The position numbers and the translations under genes are program-made. Shown here piece by piece: positions 1 to 8,859 of a stretch of 32,372 nt of DNA. This DNA is from Verrucomicrobiota bacterium (GTDB lineage: Bacteria > Verrucomicrobiota > Verrucomicrobiia > Verrucomicrobiales > Akkermansiaceae). Every line of letters starts with the position of its first letter. Positions within the stretch are counted from its first letter, which is position 1. The stretch is taken from assembly GCA_004294095.1 (NCBI GenBank), contig RDZR01000059.1, positions 1 to 32,372 on the forward strand, read 5' to 3'. The notes beneath the pieces were generated by a model. That model was not told the DNA's origin, searched no databases, and saw nothing but the letters and a program-made list of their open reading frames with translations.

Positions 1-221
1 CCGGGAAAGGCGATTGCATCGCGTTTTTTTGCCCAGCGTTCTTCGGGACTGGCGCGCATGATTTCCAGCGCGGCAAAGTGGGCTTCGACATCGCGTGGAT
101 CTAAAAAGCGCACCGGATGCGGAACGGGCCCAGCGCCCGTGGGGAAATCAAGTTCCGCGAGCGAGCGCGGCTTGGATTCGATTGATGGCGGCAGGTCCTC
201 CATGGCGTAAAACCGTTGCAT
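1..221 (-). CDS. Unknown protein, N-terminal part (cut by window start)
   Basis: An open frame runs from an ATG at 221 leftward off the window, giving about 73 residues beginning MQRFYAMEDLPP. I chose this ATG because GAAGAG lies about 7 bases upstream; a second in-frame ATG at 203 has no such sequence before it. The visible part is hydrophilic and Pro/Glu-rich, with no signal peptide or membrane segment. It contains the stretch FLDPRDVEAHFAALEIMRASPEERW. I do not recognise a domain. It overlaps the 3' end of the nucleotidyltransferase gene by 74 bases in another frame, which suggests translation coupled to that gene and a functional pairing. It could be the partner of a two-gene module (for example toxin-antitoxin-like), but nothing visible proves that. 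Confidence 0.55.
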   Translation of the reverse strand, partial: MQRFYAMEDLPPSIESKPRSLAELDFPTGAGPVPHPVRFLDPRDVEAHFAALEIMRASPEERWAKKRDAIAFP

Positions 222-681
222 GAATCGTCTCTTCGTCAAGCCTGAGTTGGTGTGCTTTGAAAAGCGCGATGATATCAGACCAGTCTTTTTCGCACTCAGC
301 TCGGGTCGGCTGTTTGGCCGCATGCAGTTTAAGAGCGATCAGCCCCTCGACCGATGGCACTGCGATGGGTTTGATGTTGTTCTTCGTTAGCTCGAGAGCC
401 GCGAAAACATCGTGATCTACTAACATGAGATCGATCGGTGCGAGAGGGAACTCAGCAGGCGCCTCGTATTGATGAAAATTGGCAGACTCTGCGAACAACG
501 AGTAATTCAATTTCTGAAGTGCAGCTTTCCATTCCGTTGCGGCATCGCGTGGGATCAAGAGATCCAGATCAAACGTCGCCCGAGGATGACCCAGAGCCGT
601 CACTGCGTGGCCGCCGATCATCAATCCGGGTAGGTTTTTCTCGACCATCAAATCCCCGATTCTGTTGAGTAGGCTTTGCAT
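148..681 (-). CDS. Nucleotidyltransferase-fold protein (AbiEii/MNT-like)
   Basis: A 177-residue protein. Near the N-terminus it has GGHAV (residues 23-27) followed by the PRATFDLDLLI stretch. This is the glycine-rich turn plus Asp-x-Asp metal site typical of small nucleotidyltransferase-fold proteins of the AbiEii/MNT type. The later segment VPSVEGLIALKLHAA followed by a Lys-Asp-Trp region matches the helix that follows the catalytic sheet in that family. There is no signal peptide, so it should be cytoplasmic. Members of this family include toxins that transfer nucleotides to RNA or proteins, antitoxins and uncharacterised enzymes; the substrate here is not readable from sequence. The following gene overlaps it by 74 bases, so the pair is probably one transcription unit. 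Confidence 0.75.
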   Translation of the reverse strand: MQSLLNRIGDLMVEKNLPGLMIGGHAVTALGHPRATFDLDLLIPRDAATEWKAALQKLNYSLFAESANFHQYEAPAEFPLAPIDLMLVDHDVFAALELTKNNIKPIAVPSVEGLIALKLHAAKQPTRAECEKDWSDIIALFKAHQLRLDEETIHATVLRHGGPAAINRIQAALARGT

Positions 682-718
682 ATGATCATCATAGATAAAG
701 TGCGATTAAGCGCCAGCA

Positions 719-2566
719 TCACCGCGGCTGCGTCATGCGTGCAGGTGTGAGCAAATCGTCGAGTTGGGTTTTATCCAGCCAGCCTTTTTCTAACACCAGA
801 TCATAAACGCTGGCACCGGTGGCGAGCGCTTCTTTGGCAATCTGGCTGCTGCGTTCGTAGCCAAGAACCGGATTGAGCGCGGTGACAAGGCCGATGGATT
901 GTTGCACGTAGCTCATGCAGCGCTCGGCATTCGCTTGGATGCCTCGAATGCAGCGGGTGTGGAGCGTGATCGCGGCGTTGCGCATCAACGTCAGACCAAA
1001 GAGTAAATTGAAAGCGATGATTGGCTCGGCCATGTTGAGTTCCAGCTCGCTCGCTTCTGATGCCATCGAGACCGAGACATCCGCGCCGATGATCTGATAG
1101 CAAACTTGATTGACCACTTCAGGAATCACGGGATTGACCTTGCCGGGCATGATCGATGAGCCTGGTTGCATCGGCGGCAGGCGGATTTCAAAAAGTCCAC
1201 AGCGCGGGCCGGACGAGAGCCAGCGCAGGTCGTTGCAAATTTTTGAAAGTTGAATGGCCACCGTTTTCATCGCGCTGCTCATGAGCGCGAAGCAACTGCT
1301 GTCTTGAGTGGATTGCACTAAATTGGCCGCGAGCCGCACGGGAAGTCCACTGACGGCGGCGAGGTGTTTGCAGCACAATGCCGCGTAGCCGGGTGGGCTA
1401 TTGATGCCGGTGCCGACGGCAGTCGCGCCCATGTTGATTTCTAACAATTCGTCGCCCGCGCGTTCGAGATAGCGAATGCCATCTTCGATCATGAACTCAT
1501 AGGCGCTGAATTCTTGGCCCAAAGTCATGGGCACGGCATCTTGATTTTCGGTGCGGCCCATTTTTAAAATGTTAGAAAATTCCTCAGCTTTCAGATGCAG
1601 TGCGTGCTGCAATTCGCGGAGGGCGGAGGTGGCATCTCGCAGGGTGAGAATCACTCCAAGTTTGATGGCCGTTGGATAGACATCATTGGTGGATTGCGAG
1701 CGGTTCACATCATCATTGGGATGGAGAAATTCGTATTGTCCTTTCCGATGGCCGAGTATTTCCAAGCCGCGATTGGCGATCACTTCGTTGGCATTCATAT
1801 TCGTCGAGGTGCCAGCGCCGCCTTGAATCATATCGATGGTAAAATGTTCATGCCATTTCCCGGCGATGATTTCATTGCAGGCGGCGACGATGGCATCGAC
1901 GCGATTTCCGGCCACCACACCCAGCTCGCGATTAGAAAGTGCGGCGGCCTTTTTCACATAAGCGATCGCGCGGATGAAGTGGCTGAAATGATGCAGCGGG
2001 ATTCCGGAAATGGGAAAATTTTCCATGCCGCGCAGCGTCTGCACGCCGTAGTAAACGTGATCTGGCAGCTCCCGAATGCCGAGTGAATCTTGCTCCTTGC
2101 GCCAAGTCGCCACCACCGGTGCGCTCGATGCGATGGTGCGCTCATTGGCAGCTCGCAAGCGGCTACTCAGGCGCCGCGCCACATGGCCCACCATGCGGTA
2201 AAAAACTTCCGGTTTACTCTCGCGCAATTCATCAAATACCTCGCGCGGAATCAGCCAAACCTTCGCATCATCCAACGCCACCGCCGATGCGGAATGCGGC
2301 AGCTCATCTAACATCACGCCCTCGCTAAAAACGGTGCCCGCAGTTAGCGTTGCGAGCCGTGTGATGCGGCCATGATTGCCATGGATGATCTCAATTTCTC
2401 CTTGCTCAACGATGCCCATCCAAAGCCGTGGCGTGGATTCGTGAAATAGATAAGCCCCGGCGGCGAAGTCGTGCGCTTGGCCCTTGCCGATTAATCTTGC
2501 CAACTCATCGGGCGCGACGGACATCGTCTTGGCCAACGCGGCGATTTGTTTTTCTTTGAAGATCAT
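719..2566 (-). CDS. aspA: Cyclic-nucleotide-binding domain fused to aspartate ammonia-lyase
   Basis: 615 residues, against about 470 for ordinary aspartase. Residues 1 to about 145 form a Crp/Fnr-type cyclic-nucleotide-binding beta-roll. Residues about 155-615 form a fumarase/aspartase-superfamily lyase that reversibly deaminates L-aspartate to fumarate and ammonia. Family landmarks are GTSTNMNANE (252-261), NRSQSTNDVYP (288-298) and the flexible catalytic loop GSSIMPGKVNP (469-479), whose serine is the expected base. Fumarase is the alternative, but the GSSIMPGKVNP loop and overall match favour aspartase. The sensor half is odd: the phosphate-binding arginine in the usual PRSA motif is His91 (PHSA), and the usual FGE is FSE, so classical cAMP binding is doubtful. 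No DNA-binding helix-turn-helix is present. The domain may regulate the enzyme through another ligand or serve in oligomer contacts. Start ATG at 2566, no Shine-Dalgarno. Confidence 0.92.
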   Translation of the reverse strand: MIFKEKQIAALAKTMSVAPDELARLIGKGQAHDFAAGAYLFHESTPRLWMGIVEQGEIEIIHGNHGRITRLATLTAGTVFSEGVMLDELPHSASAVALDDAKVWLIPREVFDELRESKPEVFYRMVGHVARRLSSRLRAANERTIASSAPVVATWRKEQDSLGIRELPDHVYYGVQTLRGMENFPISGIPLHHFSHFIRAIAYVKKAAALSNRELGVVAGNRVDAIVAACNEIIAGKWHEHFTIDMIQGGAGTSTNMNANEVIANRGLEILGHRKGQYEFLHPNDDVNRSQSTNDVYPTAIKLGVILTLRDATSALRELQHALHLKAEEFSNILKMGRTENQDAVPMTLGQEFSAYEFMIEDGIRYLERAGDELLEINMGATAVGTGINSPPGYAALCCKHLAAVSGLPVRLAANLVQSTQDSSCFALMSSAMKTVAIQLSKICNDLRWLSSGPRCGLFEIRLPPMQPGSSIMPGKVNPVIPEVVNQVCYQIIGADVSVSMASEASELELNMAEPIIAFNLLFGLTLMRNAAITLHTRCIRGIQANAERCMSYVQQSIGLVTALNPVLGYERSSQIAKEALATGASVYDLVLEKGWLDKTQLDDLLTPARMTQPR

Positions 2567-2596
2567 CTATTCAGAGAATGGAATTGGTTTATTGCG

Positions 2597-2649
2597 AAAA
2601 AAAACGCGAAGCCTGTTAGAAATGGCTCGGTTGAGCTACGATCTAACAG
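2597..2649 (-). terminator. Hairpin plus T-tract terminator built on CTGTTAGA/TCTAACAG arms
   Basis: Perfect 8-base inverted arms CTGTTAGA (2613-2620) and TCTAACAG (2642-2649) enclose an inner GCTC-GGTT-GAGC hairpin (2625-2636). Read on the minus strand, downstream of the lipoprotein gene that ends at 2686, the structure is followed after about 9 bases by eight T residues (A8 at 2597-2604). That is the layout of a rho-independent terminator. The arms are copies of the word that is enriched across the whole window. Confidence 0.6.
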
Positions 2650-2685
2650 ACAACGCGCGGTTAAATTTTCAAATATACGTTAGAA

Positions 2686-3090
2686 CTATTCGGGTGCGGG
2701 TGCTGGCTCAGGAGTCACTGCTTCTTTCATTGATTCGACGGCTTCTGTTGCCTGCTGCACGGCATTGTCAGCGGCAGATTCGACTCCTTGGATTGCGTTA
2801 TCGATTGACTCCTTGGCAGCCGCAGCGGCTTCATCTGCTTTGACGGAAGCATCTTCCGCAGCTTTTTTGGCCGCATCAGTCATTTCCTGCATTTTCTCAG
2901 AAGCAGCAGCCGCAGCAGCGGTCGCCTCCTCGGTTTTTTCCTTCGCCGCATCGGCTGCTTTTTGGATGCTATCGGCAATCGTTCCTTTTTCAGCGTCCAT
3001 TTTTTCTGTCGTTGTTGTCGGCTCTTTGGAGTCGCAAGCAACAAATGCAAGCGGCATAGCGAGGGCAAATAACCATGATGTCTTTTTCAT
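2686..3090 (-). CDS. Alanine-rich coiled-coil lipoprotein
   Basis: 134 residues. The N-terminus MKKTSWLFALAMPLAFVAC is a lipoprotein signal peptide with lipobox F-V-A-C; Cys19 would be the lipidated residue. The mature part is almost entirely Ala, Glu, Lys and Asp in heptad-like order (for example AADAAKEKTEEATAAAAAAS), so it should be a long helix or coiled coil. It ends in a short Pro-rich tail (TPEPAPAPE). This recalls Lpp-like or LEA-like periplasmic helical proteins, but I cannot name a function. It is flanked by its own promoter-like sequence (3139-3167) and a terminator-like hairpin, so it is probably a single-gene transcript. Low-complexity composition makes distant homology unreliable. 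Confidence 0.8.
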   Translation of the reverse strand: MKKTSWLFALAMPLAFVACDSKEPTTTTEKMDAEKGTIADSIQKAADAAKEKTEEATAAAAAASEKMQEMTDAAKKAAEDASVKADEAAAAAKESIDNAIQGVESAADNAVQQATEAVESMKEAVTPEPAPAPE

Positions 3091-3138
3091 AATATATATT
3101 GGGTTGATGACCGAAAAATAATTTTTTCAATCTGCCTA

Positions 3139-3167
3139 TTTTTAGGTCATTTCACAGTCCTTGTCAA
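3139..3167 (-). promoter_or_regulatory. Sigma-70-type promoter of the lipoprotein gene
   Basis: On the minus strand a perfect -35 hexamer TTGACA (3162-3167) is followed by a 17-base spacer and TAAAAA (3139-3144; 4 of 6 matches to the -10 consensus). It lies between the stop of rimO at 3178 and the lipoprotein start at 3090. It would give a 5' leader of roughly 40 bases. The surrounding 3091-3177 is AT-rich. Confidence 0.5.
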
Positions 3168-3177
3168 ATTTTCTTGT

Positions 3178-4578
3178 TTAGCGTGCCGCTACCAAGTCAT
3201 AGCCGCGCCAATCGCCAATACGGACGTCTGCAAACTCGCCAACGGGCAGTGCTTCATCGACCATGACTGAGCCATCAATTTCTGGCGCATCCCACTCAGT
3301 GCGAGCGATGCCCGGTTGCTCAACGAGCACTCTAACCGATTTGCCGACTTGCGCTTGGTTTGTTTCCGCGGCGATTTTTTGCAGCTTCGCCATGGCCCGA
3401 GACCAACGGCTTTTCCGCGTCGCATGGTGCAAGTGACCATCGAGCTGATGGGCGCGCGTGCCTTCTTCTTTTGAATATTGGAACACACCAGCTCGCTCGA
3501 AACGGAATTCTTCGATGAATTCTAACAGCTCGTTAAAATCTTCTTCCGTTTCTCCCGGAAAGCCGACGATGAAGGTCGTCCGAATGCCGATGCCCGGAAT
3601 GCCTGCGCGCATCCGCCGCAGCAGATCGCGAATGTAATCTCCGGTGGTCACTCGCTTCATCGCAGTGAGCATGCGGTCGGAAATATGTTGCAAAGGAATA
3701 TCCACGTATTTGGCAACCTTGTCGCAAGCGGCAATCGTTTGGATCAATTCATCGGACCAATGCGCTGGGTGAGTGTAGAGCAGGCGCACCCAGAAATCTC
3801 CCTCAATGCGATTGATGGCTTGCAGCAAAGTTGTTAGAGACTCACCGCGGGACGAATCCACCGGTGAGCTTGGCGTTGGCCGCTTGCCTTGCCATTGGTC
3901 CATTCCAAAATAGGTGGTGTCTTGGGAAATGAGGTTAATTTCTTTCACCCCGGAGCGCACCAACGCCTCCACTTCTCGCACCACAGAATCTTGCGTGCGC
4001 GAGCGATGCTGGCCACGGATTTTCGGAATGATGCAAAAGGTGCAGGTGTGGTTGCAGCCTTCCGCAATTTTTACGTAGGCAAAATGATCGGGCGTTAGGC
4101 GCATGCGCGGCGTCGAGTAGTCCGGCACATACTGCGGCTTGAGGGTGACGAAATCGCGGGGATCATCCGTCGCCGCCGGTCCTTCATCTTTGCTGAGGCT
4201 GACATTTGTTAGACCTAACAGATTTTGGATGATGGGCGCGACCTTGGTAATTTGATCGAGGCCGATGAAGGCATCGACTTCTGGCATGATGCCCGGCAAG
4301 TCTTTGGCAAATCGCTGTGAGAGGCATCCGGCGACGATGATTTTTTGCTGCGCTCGCTCGGGATCTTCTTTGCGATCGTTCACCGCGCCGAAGATCGCGT
4401 CTATCGATTCCTGCTTGGCCATATCGATGAACGAGCAGGTATTGACGATGAGCACATCGGCAAGTTCAGGGTCGGGTGTGAGCGACATGCCAGCTTCCGC
4501 CAAGTGACCGATCATCACTTCTGAATCGATCAGATTTTTAGCGCAGCCAAGCGAGATAAGACCAACGGTGGTGGACAT
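3178..4578 (-). CDS. rimO: Ribosomal protein S12 methylthiotransferase RimO
   Basis: 466 residues, close to the family length. RimO is a radical-SAM enzyme that adds a methylthio group to an aspartate of ribosomal protein S12. The N-terminal MTTase domain starts VGLISLGCAKNLIDSE, the RimO signature, and supplies auxiliary [4Fe-4S] ligands Cys12, Cys48 and Cys85. The radical-SAM motif CNHTCTFC gives Cys175, Cys179 and Cys182. A beta-rich C-terminal TRAM domain follows (about 390-466). The GCAKN motif separates it from MiaB, which is also present in this window at 28024. It starts 20 bases after the coiled-coil gene and is probably co-transcribed with it. A near-palindrome of the enriched word lies inside it at 4207-4220. 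Confidence 0.96.
   Translation of the reverse strand: MSTTVGLISLGCAKNLIDSEVMIGHLAEAGMSLTPDPELADVLIVNTCSFIDMAKQESIDAIFGAVNDRKEDPERAQQKIIVAGCLSQRFAKDLPGIMPEVDAFIGLDQITKVAPIIQNLLGLTNVSLSKDEGPAATDDPRDFVTLKPQYVPDYSTPRMRLTPDHFAYVKIAEGCNHTCTFCIIPKIRGQHRSRTQDSVVREVEALVRSGVKEINLISQDTTYFGMDQWQGKRPTPSSPVDSSRGESLTTLLQAINRIEGDFWVRLLYTHPAHWSDELIQTIAACDKVAKYVDIPLQHISDRMLTAMKRVTTGDYIRDLLRRMRAGIPGIGIRTTFIVGFPGETEEDFNELLEFIEEFRFERAGVFQYSKEEGTRAHQLDGHLHHATRKSRWSRAMAKLQKIAAETNQAQVGKSVRVLVEQPGIARTEWDAPEIDGSVMVDEALPVGEFADVRIGDWRGYDLVAAR
4207..4220. repeat. Inverted pair of the enriched word inside rimO
   Basis: TGTTAG and CTAACA arms separated by two bases (TGTTAGACCTAACA). This is one of several places where copies of the enriched word face each other at close range. 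Confidence 0.6.
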
Positions 4579-4597
4579 GATGAGTAGTTTTGAAAAT

Positions 4598-5269
4598 TTA
4601 ATAATCGGGCGGTAAAATCAATTCATCGCCGACGACGGGTTGGGAATCTCCAAAACTCGCGAGTGGGCTGGCGATGGCACCCTCGGCTTGCACGTCGGTT
4701 ACTTTCACTCGTCCTAAAATGCCTGTATTGCGGCGGATTGCGAGCACGGTGCCCACTTGGACTTGCTCGCTCATGACGACATCCAAGGTCATAAATCCTC
4801 CCAATTCTTTGTCTTCAACGTATTCTTTCACTCTGGCCATCAGTAGAGCGTCAGCGATCAACCGCGCCCGGCGCAGTTCGCTATCTTTGCTTTCAAGGTT
4901 GCGTTGATCGAGCAGCAGCTCTTCGGAATCCTCCATCTTGGCTTCATCCTTGGTGCGTTGGGCGGCTTGCTCATCCTCCAATTTGCGGATCGCCTCTTTA
5001 CCAGCTTCCATCTCAGCTTTCATTTTCTCAATTTCCGTGGCGTTGGCGACGGGGTTTGCTTCAACGACGGTCCTAGCGAGCAATTGGCGCTCTCTTTCAA
5101 TGGCAAGTTTGTCTTGTTCTGCGCGGATCAGATCGATTTCTTTTTTGATGCGATCGAGATCACTGCGCGAAGCATTGTTCACGCCTTGATTCATCCCATG
5201 CCATGAAAGAGCGAGTGCCCCTAACAGCAAAGCAACCGTAGCGGCGAGAAGAAGTTTCATCGTGTCCAT
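4598..5269 (-). CDS. Membrane-anchored coiled-coil protein
   Basis: About 223 residues from the ATG at 5269 ([20 protein letters not shown]); the ATG at 5260 (MKLL) is equally possible. The reading frame continues upstream to 5326, but that extension would put an unlikely leader before the hydrophobic segment. One N-terminal membrane anchor (residues about 4-22) is followed by a long charged helix rich in Glu, Lys, Gln and Arg (about 35-140), very probably a coiled coil. A small beta-rich C-terminal part follows, containing [20 protein letters not shown]. The topology suggests a periplasmic protein tethered to the inner membrane. I do not recognise a family. It precedes rimO by 20 bases and is divergent from gcvP. 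Confidence 0.75.
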   Translation of the reverse strand: MDTMKLLLAATVALLLGALALSWHGMNQGVNNASRSDLDRIKKEIDLIRAEQDKLAIERERQLLARTVVEANPVANATEIEKMKAEMEAGKEAIRKLEDEQAAQRTKDEAKMEDSEELLLDQRNLESKDSELRRARLIADALLMARVKEYVEDKELGGFMTLDVVMSEQVQVGTVLAIRRNTGILGRVKVTDVQAEGAIASPLASFGDSQPVVGDELILPPDY

Positions 5270-5428
5270 GCGCGGCAAGGTGCAGGGCGCGGCACCAGAT
5301 GTCAACGCGGCGTAAGCGATTGCCACAAAGAATCATCGATAAAAAAAGCAACGAGGGTTGCACAGAGCTCATTTTCGACTAAGAAGTGCAGGTCTTCACG
5401 CTTCACTATTCTCGATCCATCAATCTTC

Positions 5429-8248
5429 ATGAATACACGCTTTGACTTTTCAAGCCGCCACATCGGTCCAAATCAGCACGAAATCTCAAAAATGTTAGAT
5501 TCGGTGGATGAACCAACGCTCGACCATTTGATCGATCTCGCCGTGCCGCAATCCATTCGTCTCGGTCGTGAAATGGAGCTCCCCGCAGCGCGCTCCGAGG
5601 CGGCTGCGCTGGCTTGGCTCAAAGAAATCATGAGTCAAAATCAGGTCCTTAAGTCATGCATTGGCCAAGGATATTACGGCACGCACACGCCTGGGGTGAT
5701 TTTGCGAAACATTTTGGAAAATCCCGGCTGGTATACCGCTTACACACCCTACCAGGCAGAAATCGCCCAAGGCCGCTTGGAGGCGTTGCTCAATTTTCAG
5801 ACGATGGTGACCAATCTAACAGGCCTCGATGTGGCCAATGCTTCACTGCTTGATGAGGGCACTGCTGCGGCGGAAGCGATGAGTCTTGCACTATCGGGAA
5901 AACCAAAGGGAAAGCAGATGTTTGTTTCAGATCGCTGCCATTCGCAGACGATTGAGGTGGTGGTCACTCGCGCAGAGCCGTTAGGCATCGAGGTGGTGGT
6001 GGGTGATTGGGAATCGTATGATCCTCAGGGTGCAGACGGACTTTTCGCGGTGTTGGTGCAATACCCAGACACGCGTGGGCGCATCGATGATTTCACCGAT
6101 TTTTTTGCACGCTGTAAAAAGGCAGGTGCCATCACTATCGTGGCTGCGGATTTATTAGCCCTCACCGTGCTTCGTCCACCGGGTGAGTGGGGTGCGGATA
6201 TTTGTGTGGGATCCTCACAACGTTTTGGAGTGCCGATGGGATTTGGCGGGCCGCATGCTGCCTTCATGTCGTGCGTGGATAGCTTGAAACGGAAAATTCC
6301 CGGCAGACTGATCGGCGTGTCGGTCGATTCGCGCGGCATGCCCGGCTACCGCCTCTCGCTGCAAACGCGCGAGCAGCACATTCGCAGAGACAAGGCGACT
6401 TCTAACATCTGCACGGCGCAAGTTCTGCTCGCAGTGATGGCCTCGATGTATGCCGTTTATCACGGGCCACGAGGTTTGCAGAACATTGCAAATCATTGCC
6501 ACTCGATGGCAAATCAATTGAAAGCATCTCTTGCTGCCGGCGGGATACTCGTGGAAGAAGGTGCATTTTTTGATACGCTCACCTTGCTCGTTCCGGCCAA
6601 GGCAAAAATCTTGTTAGAAAAAGCCGCCGCCGCGGGCATCAATTTACGCCTGATCGATCATGACCACCTTGGCATCAGCGTGGATGAGACGACCACAACG
6701 GAAGATGTGGCGAAATTGGCAGATGTTTTTGCAGTGAAACTTTTAGATGAGGTCGTGACTGAACCATTGGTCCGCGATTCCGAAATTTTACCCCAACCAG
6801 TCTTTCACCAATACCACTCCGAGACGGAAATGCTGCGCTACATTCAGCGCTTGGAGACCAAAGATTTGGCTTTGAATGAATCGATGATCGCACTCGGCTC
6901 ATGCACCATGAAGCTCAATGCGACGTCCGAAATGCTGCCACTCAGTTGGCCGGAAGTTTCATCCATCCATCCATTTGCGCCCGCATCTCAATCTCTTGGC
7001 TATCGCGAGATGCTAACGATGCTAGAAGGTTGGCTGGCGGAAGTGACGGGCTTTGCAGGCGTTTCTTTGCAACCGAATGCAGGCTCTCAAGGCGAATACG
7101 CCGGGCTGTTGGCAATTCGTCGCTACCATTTGGCGCGCGGCGATGAGCATCGCAATGTGTGCCTCATTCCCGTTTCCGCACACGGCACCAATCCTGCCTC
7201 GGCGGTGATGACGGGCATGAAAGTCGTCGGCGTGAAGTGCGATGCCGATGGAAATATCGATGTGGATGATCTCAAAGCACGGGTTGAAGAACATCGTGAA
7301 CATTTATCGACCCTGATGGTTACCTATCCATCGACGCATGGTGTCTTTGAGGAAAGCATCGGCAAGATTTGCGAGATGATTCATCAAGCCGGCGGCCAAG
7401 TTTACATGGATGGTGCAAACATGAATGCCCAAGTTGGCCTCACCAGCCCGGGCTTGATCGGCGCCGATGTCTGCCATCTGAATTTGCATAAAACATTCTG
7501 CATTCCTCACGGCGGCGGCGGCCCGGGAGTGGGCCCGATCGGCGTCGCATCGCAGTTGCTGCCATACCTGCCGGGTCATGCAGATTTAGAATCCACCGCG
7601 GGCGCTGTCTGCTCCGCGCCATGGGGCAGTGCTTCGATTAATACCATTTCTTGGATGTATATCGCGATGATGGGTGCCAGTGGCCTCAAGCAAGCGACGC
7701 AAATTGCGATCCTCAATGCCAATTACATGGCAAAGCGACTGGACCCATTTTTCCCCGTTTTATACAAAGGAAAAAATGGCCTCGTGGCCCACGAGTGCAT
7801 CATCGATGTGCGCCCACTTTCCGATGCCAGCGGAGTGACCGTAGAGGACGTTGCGAAACGCCTGATGGATTATGGTTTCCATGCGCCTACGATGAGCTGG
7901 CCGGTCGGCGGCACACTCATGATCGAGCCCACGGAATCTGAATCCCTCGCAGAAATGGACCGCTTCTGTGATGCGATGATCTCGATTCATAGCGAAATCA
8001 CGGCCATCATGCACGGCAAAATGGATGCGAATGATAACCCACTCAAGCACGCGCCGCACACGGTGGATGTGGTATGCGCAGATGTCTGGGCGCGCTCATA
8101 CTCGCGCGAGACTGCTGCGTTTCCACTGCCCTACCTTCGCGTGCATAAGTTCTGGCCGTCCGTCGGACGCATTGATAACGTGCACGGAGATCGGAATCTG
8201 GTTTGCACATGTGATAGCGTGGAGTCATACGCCACCGCCGGATCATGA
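5429..8248 (+). CDS. gcvP: Glycine dehydrogenase (decarboxylating), P-protein of the glycine cleavage system
   Basis: 939 residues, the single-chain form with both the alpha-like and beta-like halves. The P-protein decarboxylates glycine with pyridoxal phosphate and passes the aminomethyl group to the lipoyl arm of the H-protein. The start [14 protein letters not shown] is typical. The PLP-binding lysine is Lys688 in [16 protein letters not shown]. The N-terminal half has the expected [13 protein letters not shown] and [12 protein letters not shown] stretches. No gcvT or gcvH is visible, so the rest of the system must lie elsewhere. The stop overlaps the start of the Nudix gene as ATGA, indicating coupled translation. 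I looked for a glycine riboswitch in the 159 bases upstream and saw none. Confidence 0.97.
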   Translation: MNTRFDFSSRHIGPNQHEISKMLDSVDEPTLDHLIDLAVPQSIRLGREMELPAARSEAAALAWLKEIMSQNQVLKSCIGQGYYGTHTPGVILRNILENPGWYTAYTPYQAEIAQGRLEALLNFQTMVTNLTGLDVANASLLDEGTAAAEAMSLALSGKPKGKQMFVSDRCHSQTIEVVVTRAEPLGIEVVVGDWESYDPQGADGLFAVLVQYPDTRGRIDDFTDFFARCKKAGAITIVAADLLALTVLRPPGEWGADICVGSSQRFGVPMGFGGPHAAFMSCVDSLKRKIPGRLIGVSVDSRGMPGYRLSLQTREQHIRRDKATSNICTAQVLLAVMASMYAVYHGPRGLQNIANHCHSMANQLKASLAAGGILVEEGAFFDTLTLLVPAKAKILLEKAAAAGINLRLIDHDHLGISVDETTTTEDVAKLADVFAVKLLDEVVTEPLVRDSEILPQPVFHQYHSETEMLRYIQRLETKDLALNESMIALGSCTMKLNATSEMLPLSWPEVSSIHPFAPASQSLGYREMLTMLEGWLAEVTGFAGVSLQPNAGSQGEYAGLLAIRRYHLARGDEHRNVCLIPVSAHGTNPASAVMTGMKVVGVKCDADGNIDVDDLKARVEEHREHLSTLMVTYPSTHGVFEESIGKICEMIHQAGGQVYMDGANMNAQVGLTSPGLIGADVCHLNLHKTFCIPHGGGGPGVGPIGVASQLLPYLPGHADLESTAGAVCSAPWGSASINTISWMYIAMMGASGLKQATQIAILNANYMAKRLDPFFPVLYKGKNGLVAHECIIDVRPLSDASGVTVEDVAKRLMDYGFHAPTMSWPVGGTLMIEPTESESLAEMDRFCDAMISIHSEITAIMHGKMDANDNPLKHAPHTVDVVCADVWARSYSRETAAFPLPYLRVHKFWPSVGRIDNVHGDRNLVCTCDSVESYATAGS

Positions 8249-8754
8249 GTCACTCAGATCATCAGCGAGTTGCGTCGATGGATTGGGAATCATGGGAGCC
8301 CAGCATTCGTGCCACATTGATTTTCATCATCCAAGGAAATCAGATTTTGATGATCGAGAAAAAGCGCGGTCTCGGGGCGGGGAAAATCAACGGGCCCGGT
8401 GGCAAAATCGATCCGGGTGAGACCGCTCTGCAAGCGATTATTCGCGAGACTCAAGAAGAGGTCTTAGTCACGCCTCACGATCCGCAAAAAATCGGAGAGC
8501 TTTATTTCTCCATGTCGGATTCTCCAGATATCTTATGCCACGTTTTTCGCGCAGAATCGTATGATGGAATACTCGGCGAAACGGATGAAGCTGTGCCCGT
8601 TTGGTATGATCTCAGCTGCATCCCGTTTGATAAAATGTGGGAGGATGATCGATATTGGCTCCCGCATGTGATCGAAAAACGCACCTTCCAAGGGAAGTTT
8701 ATCTTCGATGGTGAAACGATGTTATGGCATGAAATACAGCTAAATAAAATTTAG
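8245..8754 (+). CDS. Nudix hydrolase, MTH1/8-oxo-dGTPase-like
   Basis: 169 residues. The Nudix box spans residues about 53-75 ([20 protein letters not shown]), with G53, E59, R67, E68, E71 and E72 in the expected places; the late glycine of the box is replaced by Leu74. The preceding [16 protein letters not shown] closely resembles the entry of MTH1 (NUDT1), which hydrolyses oxidised purine nucleoside triphosphates. [21 protein letters not shown] matches the MTH1-type C-terminal region, which carries substrate-pocket residues. Nucleotide-pool sanitation is therefore the likely role. The start is set by the ATGA overlap with gcvP; an internal ATG at 8278 is possible. It is the last gene before a convergent neighbour. 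Confidence 0.9.
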   Translation: MSHSDHQRVASMDWESWEPSIRATLIFIIQGNQILMIEKKRGLGAGKINGPGGKIDPGETALQAIIRETQEEVLVTPHDPQKIGELYFSMSDSPDILCHVFRAESYDGILGETDEAVPVWYDLSCIPFDKMWEDDRYWLPHVIEKRTFQGKFIFDGETMLWHEIQLNKI

Positions 8755-8795
8755 ATCGGAATATAAGATAATATTTCCCAGCCAAATAACACATG

Positions 8796-8850
8796 AGGAT
8801 TGCCCCTCTTGGTCACCTACTTGTGAATGGATGTCCAAGAGAGGAATCTT
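8796..8850. terminator. Long imperfect inverted repeat between convergent genes
   Basis: Arms CCTCTTGG (8805-8812) and CCAAGAGAGG (8835-8844) are extended outward by imperfect pairing of GGATTG with GGAATC. An inner TCAC/GTGA pair (8813-8816 and 8823-8826) sits in the loop. It lies between the stop of the Nudix gene (8754) and the stop of the convergent HTH gene (8860), where a bidirectional terminator is expected. No long T-tract follows it on the plus strand. Confidence 0.4.
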
Positions 8851-8859
8851 AAAGTAAAT

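Noticed and set aside
1595-2086. 163-residue plus-strand open frame inside the aspartase gene
   Set aside because: It is antisense to strongly conserved aspartase coding sequence and shows no motif of its own.
2765-3121. 118-residue plus-strand frame with a signal-peptide-like start, opposite the lipoprotein
   Set aside because: It is the complement of an Ala-rich repeat, which automatically gives Ala/Ser-rich hydrophobic text; the minus strand has the lipobox, promoter and terminator.
5350-5390. Sigma-70-like promoter for gcvP (TTGCAC with AAGAAG)
   Set aside because: The -10 match is too poor to support a call.
5270-5428. Glycine riboswitch upstream of gcvP
   Set aside because: Only 159 bases are available and I see none of the paired G-rich/GCAC elements of the glycine aptamer.
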